Below, in pieces: positions 18,292 through 27,410 of a stretch of 64,000 nucleotides of DNA. Origin of the DNA: Sporolactobacillus mangiferae (GTDB lineage Bacteria; Bacillota; Bacilli; Bacillales; Sporolactobacillaceae); NCBI RefSeq assembly GCF_023336505.1, contig NZ_JAMAST010000008.1, positions 1 to 64,000 on the forward strand, in the 5' to 3' direction. The notes under the pieces were generated by a model. The model saw nothing but the letters and a program-made list of their open reading frames with translations. It had not been told where the DNA came from and did no database searches. A program made the position numbers and the translations under genes. Within the stretch, counting starts at the first letter, position 1. Each line of letters opens with the position of its first letter.

Positions 18292-18807
18292 CTATTGAGT
18301 ATTCCAGAGTAGCTTTCCGTTCGTGTTCAACGCGTATCTGACCCCATTCCAGTCCTCCAGGAGTATCTGATCATTTTCAATGCGGAATTCTTCGTGGTTC
18401 TCGTTCTGAGTGACCCAGATATCTGATCCTGAAAATGTCCATACTTGCTCAAAACGGCTGTTCAGCCGCACTATGGACAATTCTCCATGAACCAAATAGC
18501 CACTGCTGAGCGGATAAATGGAGAAATAGGTTTCATCGCCGATGGACCTATGCCTGAGAATAGACATGGTCTCAATATCGAAGAGTACGGCTTGATCATC
18601 CATGAGCACAGTCAGTTTTGAACCATCCAGTATGGCACAGTGTGCCGCGTGTGCATAAAAAGATCCGATCAGCGCAACATTGGTTTTGACATTGGATGTT
18701 TTTATCTTGATCATGAAGGCGGCGTGTAACTCATTATCTTGGTAGCTGCAGGGGGTTGAATATGTAATCGCAGGCCTGTGTCTTCGTAGAACGCAGGGGA
18801 TAATCAA
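18292..18807 (-). CDS. hypothetical protein with beta-strand repeats
   Basis: A 171-residue frame. The segments HAAHCAILDGSKLTVLMDD, FDIETMSILRHRSIG and FSIYPLSSGYLVHGELSIVRLN, then YALNTNGKLLWNTQ, look like beta-propeller blades (WD- or PQQ-like). The apparent start is TTG close to GTGAGG. No family name can be given with confidence. It may be the fragment of a longer gene. Confidence 0.5.
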   Translation of the reverse strand: MIIPCVLRRHRPAITYSTPCSYQDNELHAAFMIKIKTSNVKTNVALIGSFYAHAAHCAILDGSKLTVLMDDQAVLFDIETMSILRHRSIGDETYFSIYPLSSGYLVHGELSIVRLNSRFEQVWTFSGSDIWVTQNENHEEFRIENDQILLEDWNGVRYALNTNGKLLWNTQ

Positions 18808-18881
18808 TCCTCACGATGTTTATCTGATGAATTTTGTTTGACAATTTCATGCGCTCACTCATCCTTCTCTGCAAATCACCG

Positions 18882-19620
18882 TTACCAACTGGTCAGATAA
18901 CTGACAATATTACATGCATATGGCTTTTCACTATTGCACCATGCCACCTTAATAAGGATGCATCTTCTGTAATATCGGTCATTGTATAATTTCGGATCAT
19001 CGACAATGTCAAACTTGAAGCCCCCGTTGCAATAATCAAAGGTGTAGCAAAGACACCGCTTTGTCGGGTGCAGATCGGAAGGAAAAGTTTTGCTTTTCGG
19101 GTTCCAGCCATACTCATAGTGTTCGGTATCAAGAGTACCCAAGGCTATGTCAAATCCGTTATGCTGTCCTATTAGATTCACCATCCCTTCTCCACCACCA
19201 TCATTATCCATTATGTTCTTATCCAGCACGCAGATCATTTTATCACCGAAGGGAAGCTCCTGTGTATCAATGATGATTTCAATACATCTGTCTGGATAGA
19301 CTTCAATATTCTGACCTGTAATATTATCTTTAGTGAACATTGAATTGTACTCACTGTCAACAATATTAAAGGATACTGGTTTGCCGTTTCTGAGAACAGA
19401 AATGATTCCGCAGGGAGTCGTCAGTTGATCTGTCAGCAATGGGTATTCCTCCCAAAATAGAGTATAGAAAAGAGGATGCTTATCCTCGCGGCTGCATTCA
19501 GAATTTTCCAAGCCTGTTTTTAGCAGTCTCCGGTTCAAGCAGCGAGAAAGTGATATACTCATAAATTCTGTACGGGTTGCGGCCCGCGTACACGGTATAT
19601 ATGCCCTTCCACTGGTTCAT
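18882..19620 (-). pseudogene. unknown protein after an antitoxin gene, probably frameshifted
   Basis: An ATG at 19620, 9 bases after the antitoxin stop codon, opens a 40-codon frame (MNQWKGIYTVYAGRNP, ending at 19498). From near 19500 a second frame continues for about 200 residues (ENSECSREDKHPLFYTLFWEE to the stop at 18882). The pieces look like one protein of about 250 residues interrupted by a frameshift near 19500; the second frame alone is open from 19562. I do not recognise the family. Adjacency to a RelB/DinJ gene suggests, but does not show, that it was a toxin partner. Confidence 0.45.
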
Positions 19621-19629
19621 ATGTCATAT

Positions 19630-19929
19630 TCACATAATCACGCCGCATTCTGTCAGCGGCGCTTTCAGTTGACATACTTTTTCAGCAATCAGATCAGCCA
19701 GGCCACTTTCAATTTTGGCATTGAATTGTTCATTGTTTTGAGAAACGAAAGCAAGAGGCTTATTTTCCAGAAGTTTTATATGGAAAGGAATGCCGCGTTG
19801 CAGTACGACCTGCCGCAGGAACAGACCGATCACATATGACATAGGAATTCCCAGCTGTTCCAGTACCTGTTCATCCTTCTCTTTGATTTCTGGTTCAACA
19901 TGAGCAAATACATTGGATGTTCTTGCCAT
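19630..19929 (-). CDS. RelB/DinJ-family antitoxin
   Basis: A 99-residue protein beginning MARTSNVFAHVEPEIKEK with LGIPMSYVIGLFLRQVVLQRGIPF, the ribbon-helix-helix core of RelB/DinJ antitoxins. GGAGG precedes the ATG. An inverted repeat sits 28 bases upstream and is the likely autoregulatory operator. The usual YafQ/RelE partner is not recognisable; instead an unknown frameshifted gene follows. Confidence 0.88.
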   Translation of the reverse strand: MARTSNVFAHVEPEIKEKDEQVLEQLGIPMSYVIGLFLRQVVLQRGIPFHIKLLENKPLAFVSQNNEQFNAKIESGLADLIAEKVCQLKAPLTECGVIM

Positions 19930-19956
19930 TTTGAATGCCTCCTATGCTGCCATTGT

Positions 19957-19988
19957 ATTTCAAATTGCAATCGTATTGCAATTGAAAT
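19957..19988 (-). promoter_or_regulatory. inverted repeat, likely antitoxin operator
   Basis: ATTTCAAATTGCAAT and ATTGCAATTGAAAT form two arms around CGT with one base of asymmetry. It is directly upstream of the RelB/DinJ-type gene. Confidence 0.65.
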
Positions 19989-20209
19989 CAACATGCCTCA
20001 TTTATAAAAAATTTCTCCTTTTTCATTTCCATGCCGGATTGATAATGGTTGCCATTGATTTGAGCCGTCAGACACTGAAGCTATAGTATGATTTAACTAA
20101 TCAGGAGTGGGAACTGGATTCATGGCATCAGCATTTAAGAATGTTTTTATCGCATGGTTGGGTTGACATGAACCCAGAAGTTGAATCTGTTATGCGCTCA
20201 TCATTTTAA

Positions 20210-20255
20210 TTGACTTTAAAAAATGAGCCGGGTATTATACCCATAGGGGTATAAT
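20210..20255 (+). promoter_or_regulatory. promoter with CstR-type operator
   Basis: TTGACT at 20210 and TATTAT at 20233 are 17 bases apart. The palindrome TATACCCATAGGGGTATA (core at 20236-20253) overlaps the -10 box. This matches the known CstR/CsoR operator type with C and G runs around an AT centre, so the regulator should block RNA polymerase until it reacts with persulfide. Confidence 0.85.
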
Positions 20256-20269
20256 AAGGAGGAGGAGTA

Positions 20270-20533
20270 ATGGAATACACACCGCAAATGAAAAATCGGT
20301 TAAAACGGATTGACGGGCAGATCCGTGGCATCATTCACATGATGGAGCAGGGTGAAAATTGCCGCGATGTGGTCACCCAGATGACGGCTGCACGCTCAGC
20401 GATGGATCGCACGCTTGGCCTGGTTATTGGCAAGAATCTTGAAGCCTGTTTGCGTCAGCAAATTGAAAACGGAGAAGGATCAGCTGAATCCATTATAAAT
20501 GAAGCGGTTCAAATGCTGGTAAAAAGCCGGTAG
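20270..20533 (+). CDS. cstR: CstR-like persulfide-sensing repressor
   Basis: An 87-residue CsoR/RcnR-family protein. Cysteines are at residues 31 (GENCRDV) and 60 (LEACLR), as in CstR. The histidine that completes the copper site in CsoR is replaced (KNLEAC), which points to CstR: it senses reactive sulfur through the cysteine pair. The ending INEAVQMLVKSR also resembles CstR. Downstream rhodaneses support this. The operator overlaps the promoter. GGAGGAG precedes the ATG. Confidence 0.85.
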   Translation: MEYTPQMKNRLKRIDGQIRGIIHMMEQGENCRDVVTQMTAARSAMDRTLGLVIGKNLEACLRQQIENGEGSAESIINEAVQMLVKSR

Positions 20534-20559
20534 GAATCAGAAGAAAGGAGGAGTCAGAC

Positions 20560-20877
20560 ATGAACTGGATCTTTGGGAAATCAAAGATTAAAAAGATAAG
20601 TACTTCAGAACTTAAGAATGTCTATCTGCCAGATAAAAAGGAAAACTATTTTCTTGATGTCCGCACAAGGGCAGAGTTCAGCGGTCAGTCAATTCCGGGG
20701 TTTATCAATATTCCGCTGCAAACTCTGAGTGAACATCTAAGCAAGATTCCGAAGGACAAAGAATTGGTTGTCATTTGCCAAAGCGGAATGAGAAGCACAC
20801 TGGCCTGCAAACTTCTGACAAGGGCAGGTTATGAGCATGTGATCAATGTACGAGGCGGCATGAATCGCTGGTTTTAG
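20560..20877 (+). CDS. rhodanese-domain protein, first copy
   Basis: A 105-residue single rhodanese domain with the active-site loop CQSGMRS. It carries sulfane sulfur on the cysteine and passes it to acceptors such as thiols. It is encoded 26 bases after the cstR-like gene behind AAAGGAGG and should be induced by persulfide. The N-terminal 20 residues are basic and slightly hydrophobic; no clear signal peptide. Confidence 0.9.
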   Translation: MNWIFGKSKIKKISTSELKNVYLPDKKENYFLDVRTRAEFSGQSIPGFINIPLQTLSEHLSKIPKDKELVVICQSGMRSTLACKLLTRAGYEHVINVRGGMNRWF

Positions 20878-20894
20878 TTTTTTATGGAGAAAAA

Positions 20895-20912
20895 TATACC
20901 CATGCAGGTATA
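20895..20912 (+). promoter_or_regulatory. second CstR-type operator
   Basis: TATACCCATGCAGGTATA lies between the two rhodanese genes and matches the first operator except in the centre. It suggests a second CstR-controlled promoter inside the operon. Confidence 0.75.
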
Positions 20913-20959
20913 AAAAACATGATTTTTAAGAAGAAAGCAGATTCAAGGAGGAGAACAGT

Positions 20960-21262
20960 ATGTATGAAGAATGGACACCTGAGAAAGTAGAACAATTGAT
21001 ACGCAGTCATGCACCGGTAAGTATCATTGATGTTCGTGAATCGTTTGAATTTGCCGAGGGGCACATTCCCGGGGCACAGAATATTTCGGTTAATGAGATC
21101 CAAGACCGACTTGGCGAAATCAACAAAGATCAGGAACATATTATGGTTTGTCATTCCGGGAGCAGAAGCGGTGTGGCTTCGTCCATCTTATCCGCGCATG
21201 GATTTAAGGTAAAGAATATGGCAGGTGGGATGATGAACTGGTATGGACCGATCGAATTTTAA
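20960..21262 (+). CDS. rhodanese-domain protein, second copy
   Basis: A 100-residue rhodanese domain with IIDVRESFEFAEGHIPGAQNI and the active-site loop CHSGSRS. It probably works with the first rhodanese and a lost CoA-disulfide reductase-like enzyme in handling sulfide and persulfide. AAGGAGG lies upstream and the second CstR operator 48 bases before the start. Confidence 0.92.
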   Translation: MYEEWTPEKVEQLIRSHAPVSIIDVRESFEFAEGHIPGAQNISVNEIQDRLGEINKDQEHIMVCHSGSRSGVASSILSAHGFKVKNMAGGMMNWYGPIEF

Positions 21263-21275
21263 AGGAGGAATTTGA

Positions 21276-21380
21276 ATGGAATACGTGATCATTGGCGAGG
21301 TTGCCGAATATGGTAGGTTGCCTCACTCTGTGCCAATGATTAATCTGAAGTGGCTTTTTTCTCCTAAAAGACATGTGTGA
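21276..21380 (+). pseudogene. stub of a CoA-disulfide reductase-like gene
   Basis: AAAGGAGG and an ATG are followed by MEYVIIGEVA, close to the N-terminal nucleotide-binding start MKYVIIGGVAGG of CoA-disulfide reductases that complete cstR-rhodanese operons. After about 10 codons the similarity ends and the frame stops at 21380. The rest of the gene (about 540 codons) is gone. The assignment rests on a short match plus context. Confidence 0.5.
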
Positions 21381-21847
21381 TGATGATCGTTGGATCAATT
21401 CAATGTACAGATCCATCTGGAACATGTACAGTCCTTTACAATCTCTTATGCCGTTTATTATTTCAAATCTATCTTCCTTCCCAGCTTAATTATAACACTT
21501 CAGAAATTAAAAATGCAGACTGTTTGTTCGTATTTGCTAATGCTATAATGCAAGAGTCCATGAATGTGGCAGGTGTCAGGTACGGACATGAAATGAAAAA
21601 AGAGTTTGCTCAGAGAGGAAAACGCATGAGTTCCTAGTATTATTGTGACGCGCGGGATTTTTAATGCGCTGAGCGTATTTTGAAAGAGGCGTAGCCTGCC
21701 GGCTCATTTCCACAGGCCTTCTGACAGCCGTTGCTTTAGGTTATGCAATATGTCCGGACGGAAGCAGAGCAGAAGCAAAAGATCAGGAGACTGGCTGATG
21801 ATGAGGCATAGTTCGGTAAAAAATAGATTTTGCGGAGGGGAGCGATC
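21381..21847. other. region of probable gene debris
   Basis: Several short open stretches with protein-like composition occur (for example MCDDDRWINSMYRSIWNM from 21373 and KKEFAQRGKRMSS ending at 21637), but none has a good ribosome binding site or known family. The deletion that removed the CoA-disulfide reductase-like gene ends within this region. Confidence 0.4.
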
Positions 21848-22645
21848 ATGAATAAAGATGGCGCAATGAAGCGATCACCGATCACATTTTTTGTGCTCGT
21901 TTTTGTACTCTCAATACCCTTTTGGCTGTTCGGCTCCATGCAGGTGAAATGGCTCCCGATGAATCTTCCTTTGAGTGCGTTTATGTTCTGCTGCCCGCTC
22001 CTTGCTGCTTTGATCCTTACCTGCAGAGAGGAGGGAGCGGGATGCATAAAAAGGTTATTAAAGAGAGTTTTTGATTATAAAAGAGTGAAGCATAAGCTTT
22101 GGTATCTGCCCATCCTGTTTTTGATGCCATTAATCATGTGGCTCTCCTATTGGGTAATGCGCGTTTCGGGACGAACGCTCCCCGAGGCACACATACCTTT
22201 TGTGTCAATACCGGTACTCTTTGTTCTGTTCTTTGTCGCCGCCGCCTGCGAAGAACTAGGCTGGATGGGCTATGTCTTCGAGCCAATGCTCAAACGATGG
22301 TCCGCATTAACGGCCGGGGCGGCTCTGGGCATTGTGTGGGCGGTATGGCATTTTATTCCCTTCATTCAAACCAGCCATGGCATGATATGGGCCCTCTGGC
22401 AATGCACGGCGACCGTTTTGCTTCGCATCATCATCGTCTGGCTCTACAGTAATACGGGAAAAAGTATATTATCAGCCATTCTTTTTCACGATCTGGTCAA
22501 TGTCAGTGAGACGCTGTTTCCGAATAACGGCTCACATTATGATCCGTTCATCACGGTGGTGCTCCTTGGCATAACGACGGCGATCATCATCTTCCAGTGG
22601 GGACCAGAAACGTTGGTACGGCATCGGCATGCCAATTTTGATTGA
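21848..22645 (+). CDS. CPBP-family intramembrane metalloprotease
   Basis: A 265-residue membrane protein with about eight hydrophobic segments. The CPBP (Abi/CAAX-like) motifs are present: EELGW in a hydrophobic helix near residue 135, WHFIPF, and a final FHDLVN. The family cleaves prenyl-like or bacteriocin-related peptides, or gives self-immunity; the substrate is unknown. The start at 21848 follows GGAGGGG; a start six codons earlier has no site. Confidence 0.85.
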   Translation: MNKDGAMKRSPITFFVLVFVLSIPFWLFGSMQVKWLPMNLPLSAFMFCCPLLAALILTCREEGAGCIKRLLKRVFDYKRVKHKLWYLPILFLMPLIMWLSYWVMRVSGRTLPEAHIPFVSIPVLFVLFFVAAACEELGWMGYVFEPMLKRWSALTAGAALGIVWAVWHFIPFIQTSHGMIWALWQCTATVLLRIIIVWLYSNTGKSILSAILFHDLVNVSETLFPNNGSHYDPFITVVLLGITTAIIIFQWGPETLVRHRHANFD

Positions 22646-22737
22646 CTCTATCGTGCCTGCGGTGCAAAGGATTCTGATGAAGAAACGTCAGTGCCACATG
22701 CCGATCACAGCGGATGATCTCCAGCAGCCTTACGTTC

Positions 22738-23157
22738 TCAAAACTGCTTGTCTCTGTAGTTGCTCCAGCGGGGAAGTGCTTTTCCTGAAGTGAGTGCGGC
22801 TTTGATATCGCCATAATAATGCAGCTTTCTGTTTACATGCGCTAAATCCTTCCGGAACTGTATGAGTTGTTCTGTAATATGCTGCTGTTGCTCCGTTAAC
22901 AGGTTCAATATGTCATCGATATGTTCCGGTTCCCGTTCTTCGTAGGTAAAGAATGCCTGCAATTTGGCAATCGACAAACCGGTTCGCTTAAGGCAGCAGA
23001 TCGTTCGGAGACGATGAACATGTTTTGCTTCATAAATGCGCTGGCCGGAGGCGGTTCTACGGATGTTGGTCAGAATATTCATGTCCTCATAATAACGCAG
23101 TGTCGATGCAGGCAGATGGAACATCTCTGAGATATCTTTAATTGTGTATACAGTCAA
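22738..23157 (-). CDS. MerR-family regulator
   Basis: A 139-residue protein. The N-terminal MerR helix-turn-helix is YTIKDISEMFHLPASTLRYYE, followed by RRTASGQRIY and a coiled-coil dimer helix; the effector domain is short. The start is TTG at 23157 behind GGGAG, chosen because it begins exactly at the family N-terminus; the open frame upstream crosses the promoter. It is divergent from an aldo-keto reductase gene that has a MerR-type promoter. Confidence 0.9.
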   Translation of the reverse strand: MTVYTIKDISEMFHLPASTLRYYEDMNILTNIRRTASGQRIYEAKHVHRLRTICCLKRTGLSIAKLQAFFTYEEREPEHIDDILNLLTEQQQHITEQLIQFRKDLAHVNRKLHYYGDIKAALTSGKALPRWSNYRDKQF

Positions 23158-23185
23158 TGGTACGCACTCCCGGAAAAACAGTCTG

Positions 23186-23216
23186 TTGACTTCAAGTATA
23201 CTTGAAGTGGTATCTT
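23186..23216 (+). promoter_or_regulatory. MerR-type promoter with 20-bp palindrome
   Basis: TTGACT at 23186 and TATCTT at 23211 are separated by 19 bases, the long spacer typical of MerR-controlled promoters. The perfect palindrome ACTTCAAGTA/TACTTGAAGT at 23189-23208 lies in that spacer. The divergent MerR protein should twist this promoter into an active form when its signal is present. Confidence 0.88.
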
Positions 23217-23243
23217 CTGTTAAGTGAAAGGGAGATGATGACG

Positions 23244-24236
23244 ATGTATCAAGCATCTGATAATCGATATGATCGAATGACCTACAATCACTGCGGCAAC
23301 AGCGGACTGAAATTGCCGGCAGTGTCACTGGGTTTATGGCATAATTTTGGCGATACGGCGGAATACGGACGAATGAAAGCGTTGTGTTTTACGGCTTTTG
23401 ATCATGGAATCACGCACTTTGATCTGGCCAATAATTATGGACCTGAACCGGGAAGCGCAGAAAAAAATCTGGGGAAAATCTTGAAGGAAAATTTCAAACC
23501 CTATCGAGACGAGCTGATCATCAGCACGAAAGCGGGCTATGAGATGTGGGACGGCCCTTACGGAAACTGGGGAAGCAGAAAATATCTTCTGTCCAGTCTG
23601 GATCAGAGTCTGAAACGGCTGGGTCTTGATTATGTCGATATCTTTTACCACCATCGGATGGATCCGGAAACGCCGCTTGAGGAGACGATGGGTGCGCTTG
23701 ATCAGGCGGTAAAGAGCGGAAAGGCGCTGTACGTCGGGCTATCCAATTACGACGGACCGACAATGAGCATAGCTGCCCGGATCCTGAATGAACTGAAATG
23801 CCCCTTTGTTATTAATCAGAATTCCTATAATCTTTTTAACCGTACGATTGAGAAGAATGGATTGAAGGAGGCGGCGGTTCAAGAAGGAAAAGGGATCATT
23901 TCATTCAGTCCGCTTGCACAGGGAGTGCTGACGGATCGCTATCTCAATGGCATTCCTGCCGACAGCCGGGTGATAACTGACGGAAGGTTCCTGAACAAGA
24001 CAAAGCTTTCGGAAGACAGGCTGAACCGTGTCCGTCAGCTTAACGAAATCGCTCATGAACGCGGAGAGTGTCTGGCAAGTATGGCGCTAAAATGGGTGCT
24101 GAAAGATGGGGCGGTTACCAGCGTCCTCATCGGAGCGTCAAAACCGAAGCAGATTGTGGATAATTTAAAGGTGATGGACAGTGCGCCTTTCACGATGGAA
24201 GAATTAAAAAAGATCGACGCAATTGTTTCAGAATAA
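23244..24236 (+). CDS. aldo-keto reductase (YghZ-like)
   Basis: A 330-residue NADPH-dependent reductase of the AKR14/YghZ group. Motifs: YNHCGNSGLKLPAVSLGLWHNFG at the start, DLANNYGPEPGSAE with the catalytic tyrosine, STKAGYEMWDGPYG, the HHRMDPETPLEET strand, and the NADPH site SVLIGASKPKQI. It reduces aldehydes such as L-glyceraldehyde 3-phosphate or methylglyoxal in relatives. The start at 23244 fits AAGGGAG with 9-base spacing. The MerR-type promoter suggests induction by a reactive aldehyde or oxidant. Confidence 0.92.
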   Translation: MYQASDNRYDRMTYNHCGNSGLKLPAVSLGLWHNFGDTAEYGRMKALCFTAFDHGITHFDLANNYGPEPGSAEKNLGKILKENFKPYRDELIISTKAGYEMWDGPYGNWGSRKYLLSSLDQSLKRLGLDYVDIFYHHRMDPETPLEETMGALDQAVKSGKALYVGLSNYDGPTMSIAARILNELKCPFVINQNSYNLFNRTIEKNGLKEAAVQEGKGIISFSPLAQGVLTDRYLNGIPADSRVITDGRFLNKTKLSEDRLNRVRQLNEIAHERGECLASMALKWVLKDGAVTSVLIGASKPKQIVDNLKVMDSAPFTMEELKKIDAIVSE

Positions 24237-24363
24237 AGCAAAGAACGTTTTCTGTCTGGTGTTTGTCCGTTTTTCGTCCTGCATTAAGGCATCTGCTTCA
24301 AGTTGCCTAAAAACAGCTGATCCCATCTCATGAAGTGGGGGTATTGACAGTTTTGTTCATATC

Positions 24364-24417
24364 AGTATAAGTGCAACGGCGGCTTCGCCAGAAGCTTGGC
24401 AAAGCCAAGTCTTCTAA
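24364..24417. repeat. dispersed repeat, hairpin module copy
   Basis: AGTATAAGTGC followed by a GCTTGGC...GCCAAG hairpin and ending TTCTAA matches 11768-11815. The TACTATAAGAAAGT module is absent here. Confidence 0.6.
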
Positions 24418-24536
24418 ACATTTTTCCGTGAATGTCTGAAAATTAAAATCTGAGATATAAAAAGATAAAGCTGCCATGTGTCTTAGCTGTTCCTGATCAA
24501 AGAGATGTGGCGCATTTTACGGGTGAGAAGATAAAA

Positions 24537-25720
24537 ATGAATGTATCAGGTAAGGAGATCCAGCTCCACCGTTCAAAGCATGGGCTGATGAATTTAAGAG
24601 GCTTTTATCTGTTTTCCGGCCTGATTTGGGGATTTCTCGGTCCTTATATGGTTTCCTGGTTCGTATCGGACGGTATGCAGACGAAAGAAGCGGGGCTGAT
24701 CATTGCTGTTGCAACACTGGTTGCGCTGATTTTTCAGCCTGTTTTGGGTGTGGCCGTTGATCGATATGGAATCGGTAAATTTGTTTTGCTGCTTAGCGTT
24801 GCTGTCCCAGCTGTTCTGTCGTTATTTTATAATTCTCGCTCATTTCTGATTCTGCTTTTCGCTTATTCGCTGGCTACGATTTTCAAAAATATTCAGGCAC
24901 CAGTGTCGGATTCATATGCCATCTCAATGTCCGGTCGCTTCTCCGTGTCTTACGGACAGATACGCAGCTTTGCCAGTTTTGGCATGGCATTCGGCGGATT
25001 TCTTGGCGGACTCTTTGTTTCGGGTTTCTCTGTTCAGCGTCTGTGGGTGCCGACTGTACTTCTCAGCGCGGTCTGCTTTCTGAATGTACTCGGTCTTTCT
25101 GATGAAGGAAAAGCGAATAAAACGAGCAGCGCACCTTTTTTCAAAGATGTGTCGCTCATTTTAAAAAACAGGAAGTTTCTGTTCTTCCTGATCGGCTGTC
25201 TGTTCGTTAATCAGACTTTGCCGGCATTTGATTCTTACTTCGTCGTTACCTTTGAGTCAATCGGCGGATCGTTTTCAATGGCGGGAGTCGGCCTGCTTCT
25301 TGCTTCATTAACGAATATACCGGCCATGCTGATTGCTTCCCGGGTGATTAAACGCATCGGACTGGAAGGTACCTTAATACTGGCTCATCCGTCTACGTGC
25401 TGCGCTGGTCTTTGCAGATGATGATTGCTGATCCCCTCACAATGATGCTGATGCAAGGACTTCACGGACTCTCATTTGGCTTCTTCTATGTGTCTGCCGT
25501 ACAGTATGTTGCCACTATTTCGGGAAATAGAATGCTGGCTACGGGCCAGAGTATTTTCAACATGGTTTTTGTCGGTCTTTGCGGTATCCTCGGCAACTTG
25601 CTCAACGGTTACTTATTCAGCCTTGGCGGCGCCCGTCTCATGTATTCATTCTGTGCGGTCAGCGCGCTGCTTGGCGCGTTTTGTCTGTATCTTAATTCCA
25701 GATCACGGAAAGCAGGCTGA
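24537..25720 (+). pseudogene. MFS transporter with internal frameshift
   Basis: The first frame gives about 285 residues with eight hydrophobic segments (GLIWGFLGPYMVSWF, FQPVLGVAVDRYG with the D-R loop). Near 25383-25390, after GTLILA, the frame shifts; the next frame continues VYVLRWSLQMMIADPL and four more segments to a stop at 25720. Joined, they give a normal 12-segment transporter of about 395 residues, resembling the LacY-like MFS_1 group. Either a real one-base lesion or a sequencing error. Confidence 0.8.
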
Positions 25721-25752
25721 CTTTTCATTACGGCAATGCTGCACTTCTTACG

Positions 25753-27135
25753 TCATTTAATAAACTCAGGCTGCGTGCGATGTGTTTCATAGGATTCACT
25801 GCCTGTCTCCAATGCCTTGAGTTTGCGGCTAACGGAAACATAGGAGCCGATGAGCAGGAGCAGCGCACCGGCCCATGCGAGCGGATTGGCCAGACTTGCT
25901 CCTGTGAAGCCCAGGAGCTTAATTAGAAAAATAACGGCAAATGAACGCATGAGCAGTTCGACGATTCCGGACAGCGTTGGCAGGGCGCTGTGGCCAAGTC
26001 CCTGCAGCGTGTAGCGTATAATCAACAGTAAGGAAAGCAGTGTGTACATTGTGCTGTTATACAGAAAATAAGTTTGTGCCATATGAATGACGGCAGGCTG
26101 CTGGTTGCCGACAAATAAATGGCAGAGCGGGACTGCGTAAGCGATGATCAGCGCCCCCATGAGCACGCTTATCACCGAGGAGAGCATGATCGTCTGACGA
26201 ACGCCCTTGCGAATACGCGCATATTGCTTTGCGCCCAGATTCTGCGCTGCATAGGTGGCCATCGTGATTCCGAAAGACAGCGAGACCTGTGTCGCCAGAA
26301 AATCGATACGTCCTGCCGTTGTATACGCGGCTACTGCATTCGACCCCAGTGTATTCAGCATCACCTGAACAATGATGGCTCCGATTGAAATGATTGAGGC
26401 CTGGAAACCCATCGGCAGACCAAGCTGGAGATGTGGCTTGATTTCCCGGAAAAGATGCTGGAAATGCGCGCGTGACAATTGGAGTTCCGGCACGAATCTT
26501 TTGATGAAGTGCAGGCACCAGATAGCAGATAACCCTTGTGCGGCGACGGAGGCGAAACCGGCACCGGCAACGCCCATATGAAAAAACAGAATGAAAATAA
26601 AGTCAAAAATGATGTTGACCACACAGGCAAGAGCCAGAAAAATAAGCGGTGCCCGACTGTTGCCCAAAGAGCGTAAGGCGTTATTAAAAAGATTGTACAG
26701 GACGGTAACGCCGATCCCCCAGAAGCAGGCAACAATAAACTTTTGTGCATCGTCGATAATGTCATGAGGTGTCTGCATCAGCACGAGTATTGGACGTGCA
26801 AAGAAAACACCGATAAATGTCAGAATCAGTGATACGGCGACGCTGATAAGAATATTGACGGCAAAACTGCGTTTAACTCCCTGAATGTCCCCGGCACCGT
26901 AGCGACGTGCGGTCACGATGGTCAGCCCGGCTGTCATTCCCTGCGCAAAACCAATAATCAGCGCAAACAAACTGTCAGTTGCGCCTACGGCAGCCAAAGC
27001 CTTGATGCTGATCGTACGGCCTACAATAATGGTATCCGCAACATTATAGAGCTGCTGAAAAAGATTCCCGATAAGAAGCGGAATCGTGAACAGGACTATT
27101 TTTTTTATCGGACTTCCTTTTGTTAAATCCCACAT
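25753..27135 (-). CDS. MATE-family multidrug efflux transporter
   Basis: A 460-residue membrane protein with 12 predicted segments. It has the MATE pattern: WDLTKGSPIKKIVLFTIPLLIGNLFQQLYN at the start and the internally duplicated half starting HLQLGLPMGFQASIIS. It uses a sodium or proton gradient to export cationic compounds. The start at 27135 is chosen over 27144 because GAGGTG is 8 bases upstream. Confidence 0.93.
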   Translation of the reverse strand: MWDLTKGSPIKKIVLFTIPLLIGNLFQQLYNVADTIIVGRTISIKALAAVGATDSLFALIIGFAQGMTAGLTIVTARRYGAGDIQGVKRSFAVNILISVAVSLILTFIGVFFARPILVLMQTPHDIIDDAQKFIVACFWGIGVTVLYNLFNNALRSLGNSRAPLIFLALACVVNIIFDFIFILFFHMGVAGAGFASVAAQGLSAIWCLHFIKRFVPELQLSRAHFQHLFREIKPHLQLGLPMGFQASIISIGAIIVQVMLNTLGSNAVAAYTTAGRIDFLATQVSLSFGITMATYAAQNLGAKQYARIRKGVRQTIMLSSVISVLMGALIIAYAVPLCHLFVGNQQPAVIHMAQTYFLYNSTMYTLLSLLLIIRYTLQGLGHSALPTLSGIVELLMRSFAVIFLIKLLGFTGASLANPLAWAGALLLLIGSYVSVSRKLKALETGSESYETHRTQPEFIK

Positions 27136-27410
27136 GAAGCACACACCTCAATTTAAGCAGTAAGACCATCATACATCAGGTTGCATGATTTGTGTATTGG
27201 TTGGTGCCCATCTGAATCTGGCGGTTGCCTGTTAACACCTGGCGGTCTGTTATTTGACGTTTTAATGAATTTTTAAAGTGATTTCATAAAAGCATTTCTG
27301 GCATATGGCATATAGCAGAAAAACAGAGTCGTCTGAGTAAACCGGTGAGTTCGTCTGTTTATTTGTGCTAAGATGAGTTTAGAAATGACTGACATTGATG
27401 GAGGCTGACA

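Noticed and set aside
26057-26765. minus-strand frames of 134-153 codons overlapping the MATE gene
   Set aside because: Out-of-frame shadows on the same strand as the MATE transporter; no start sites and no family pattern.
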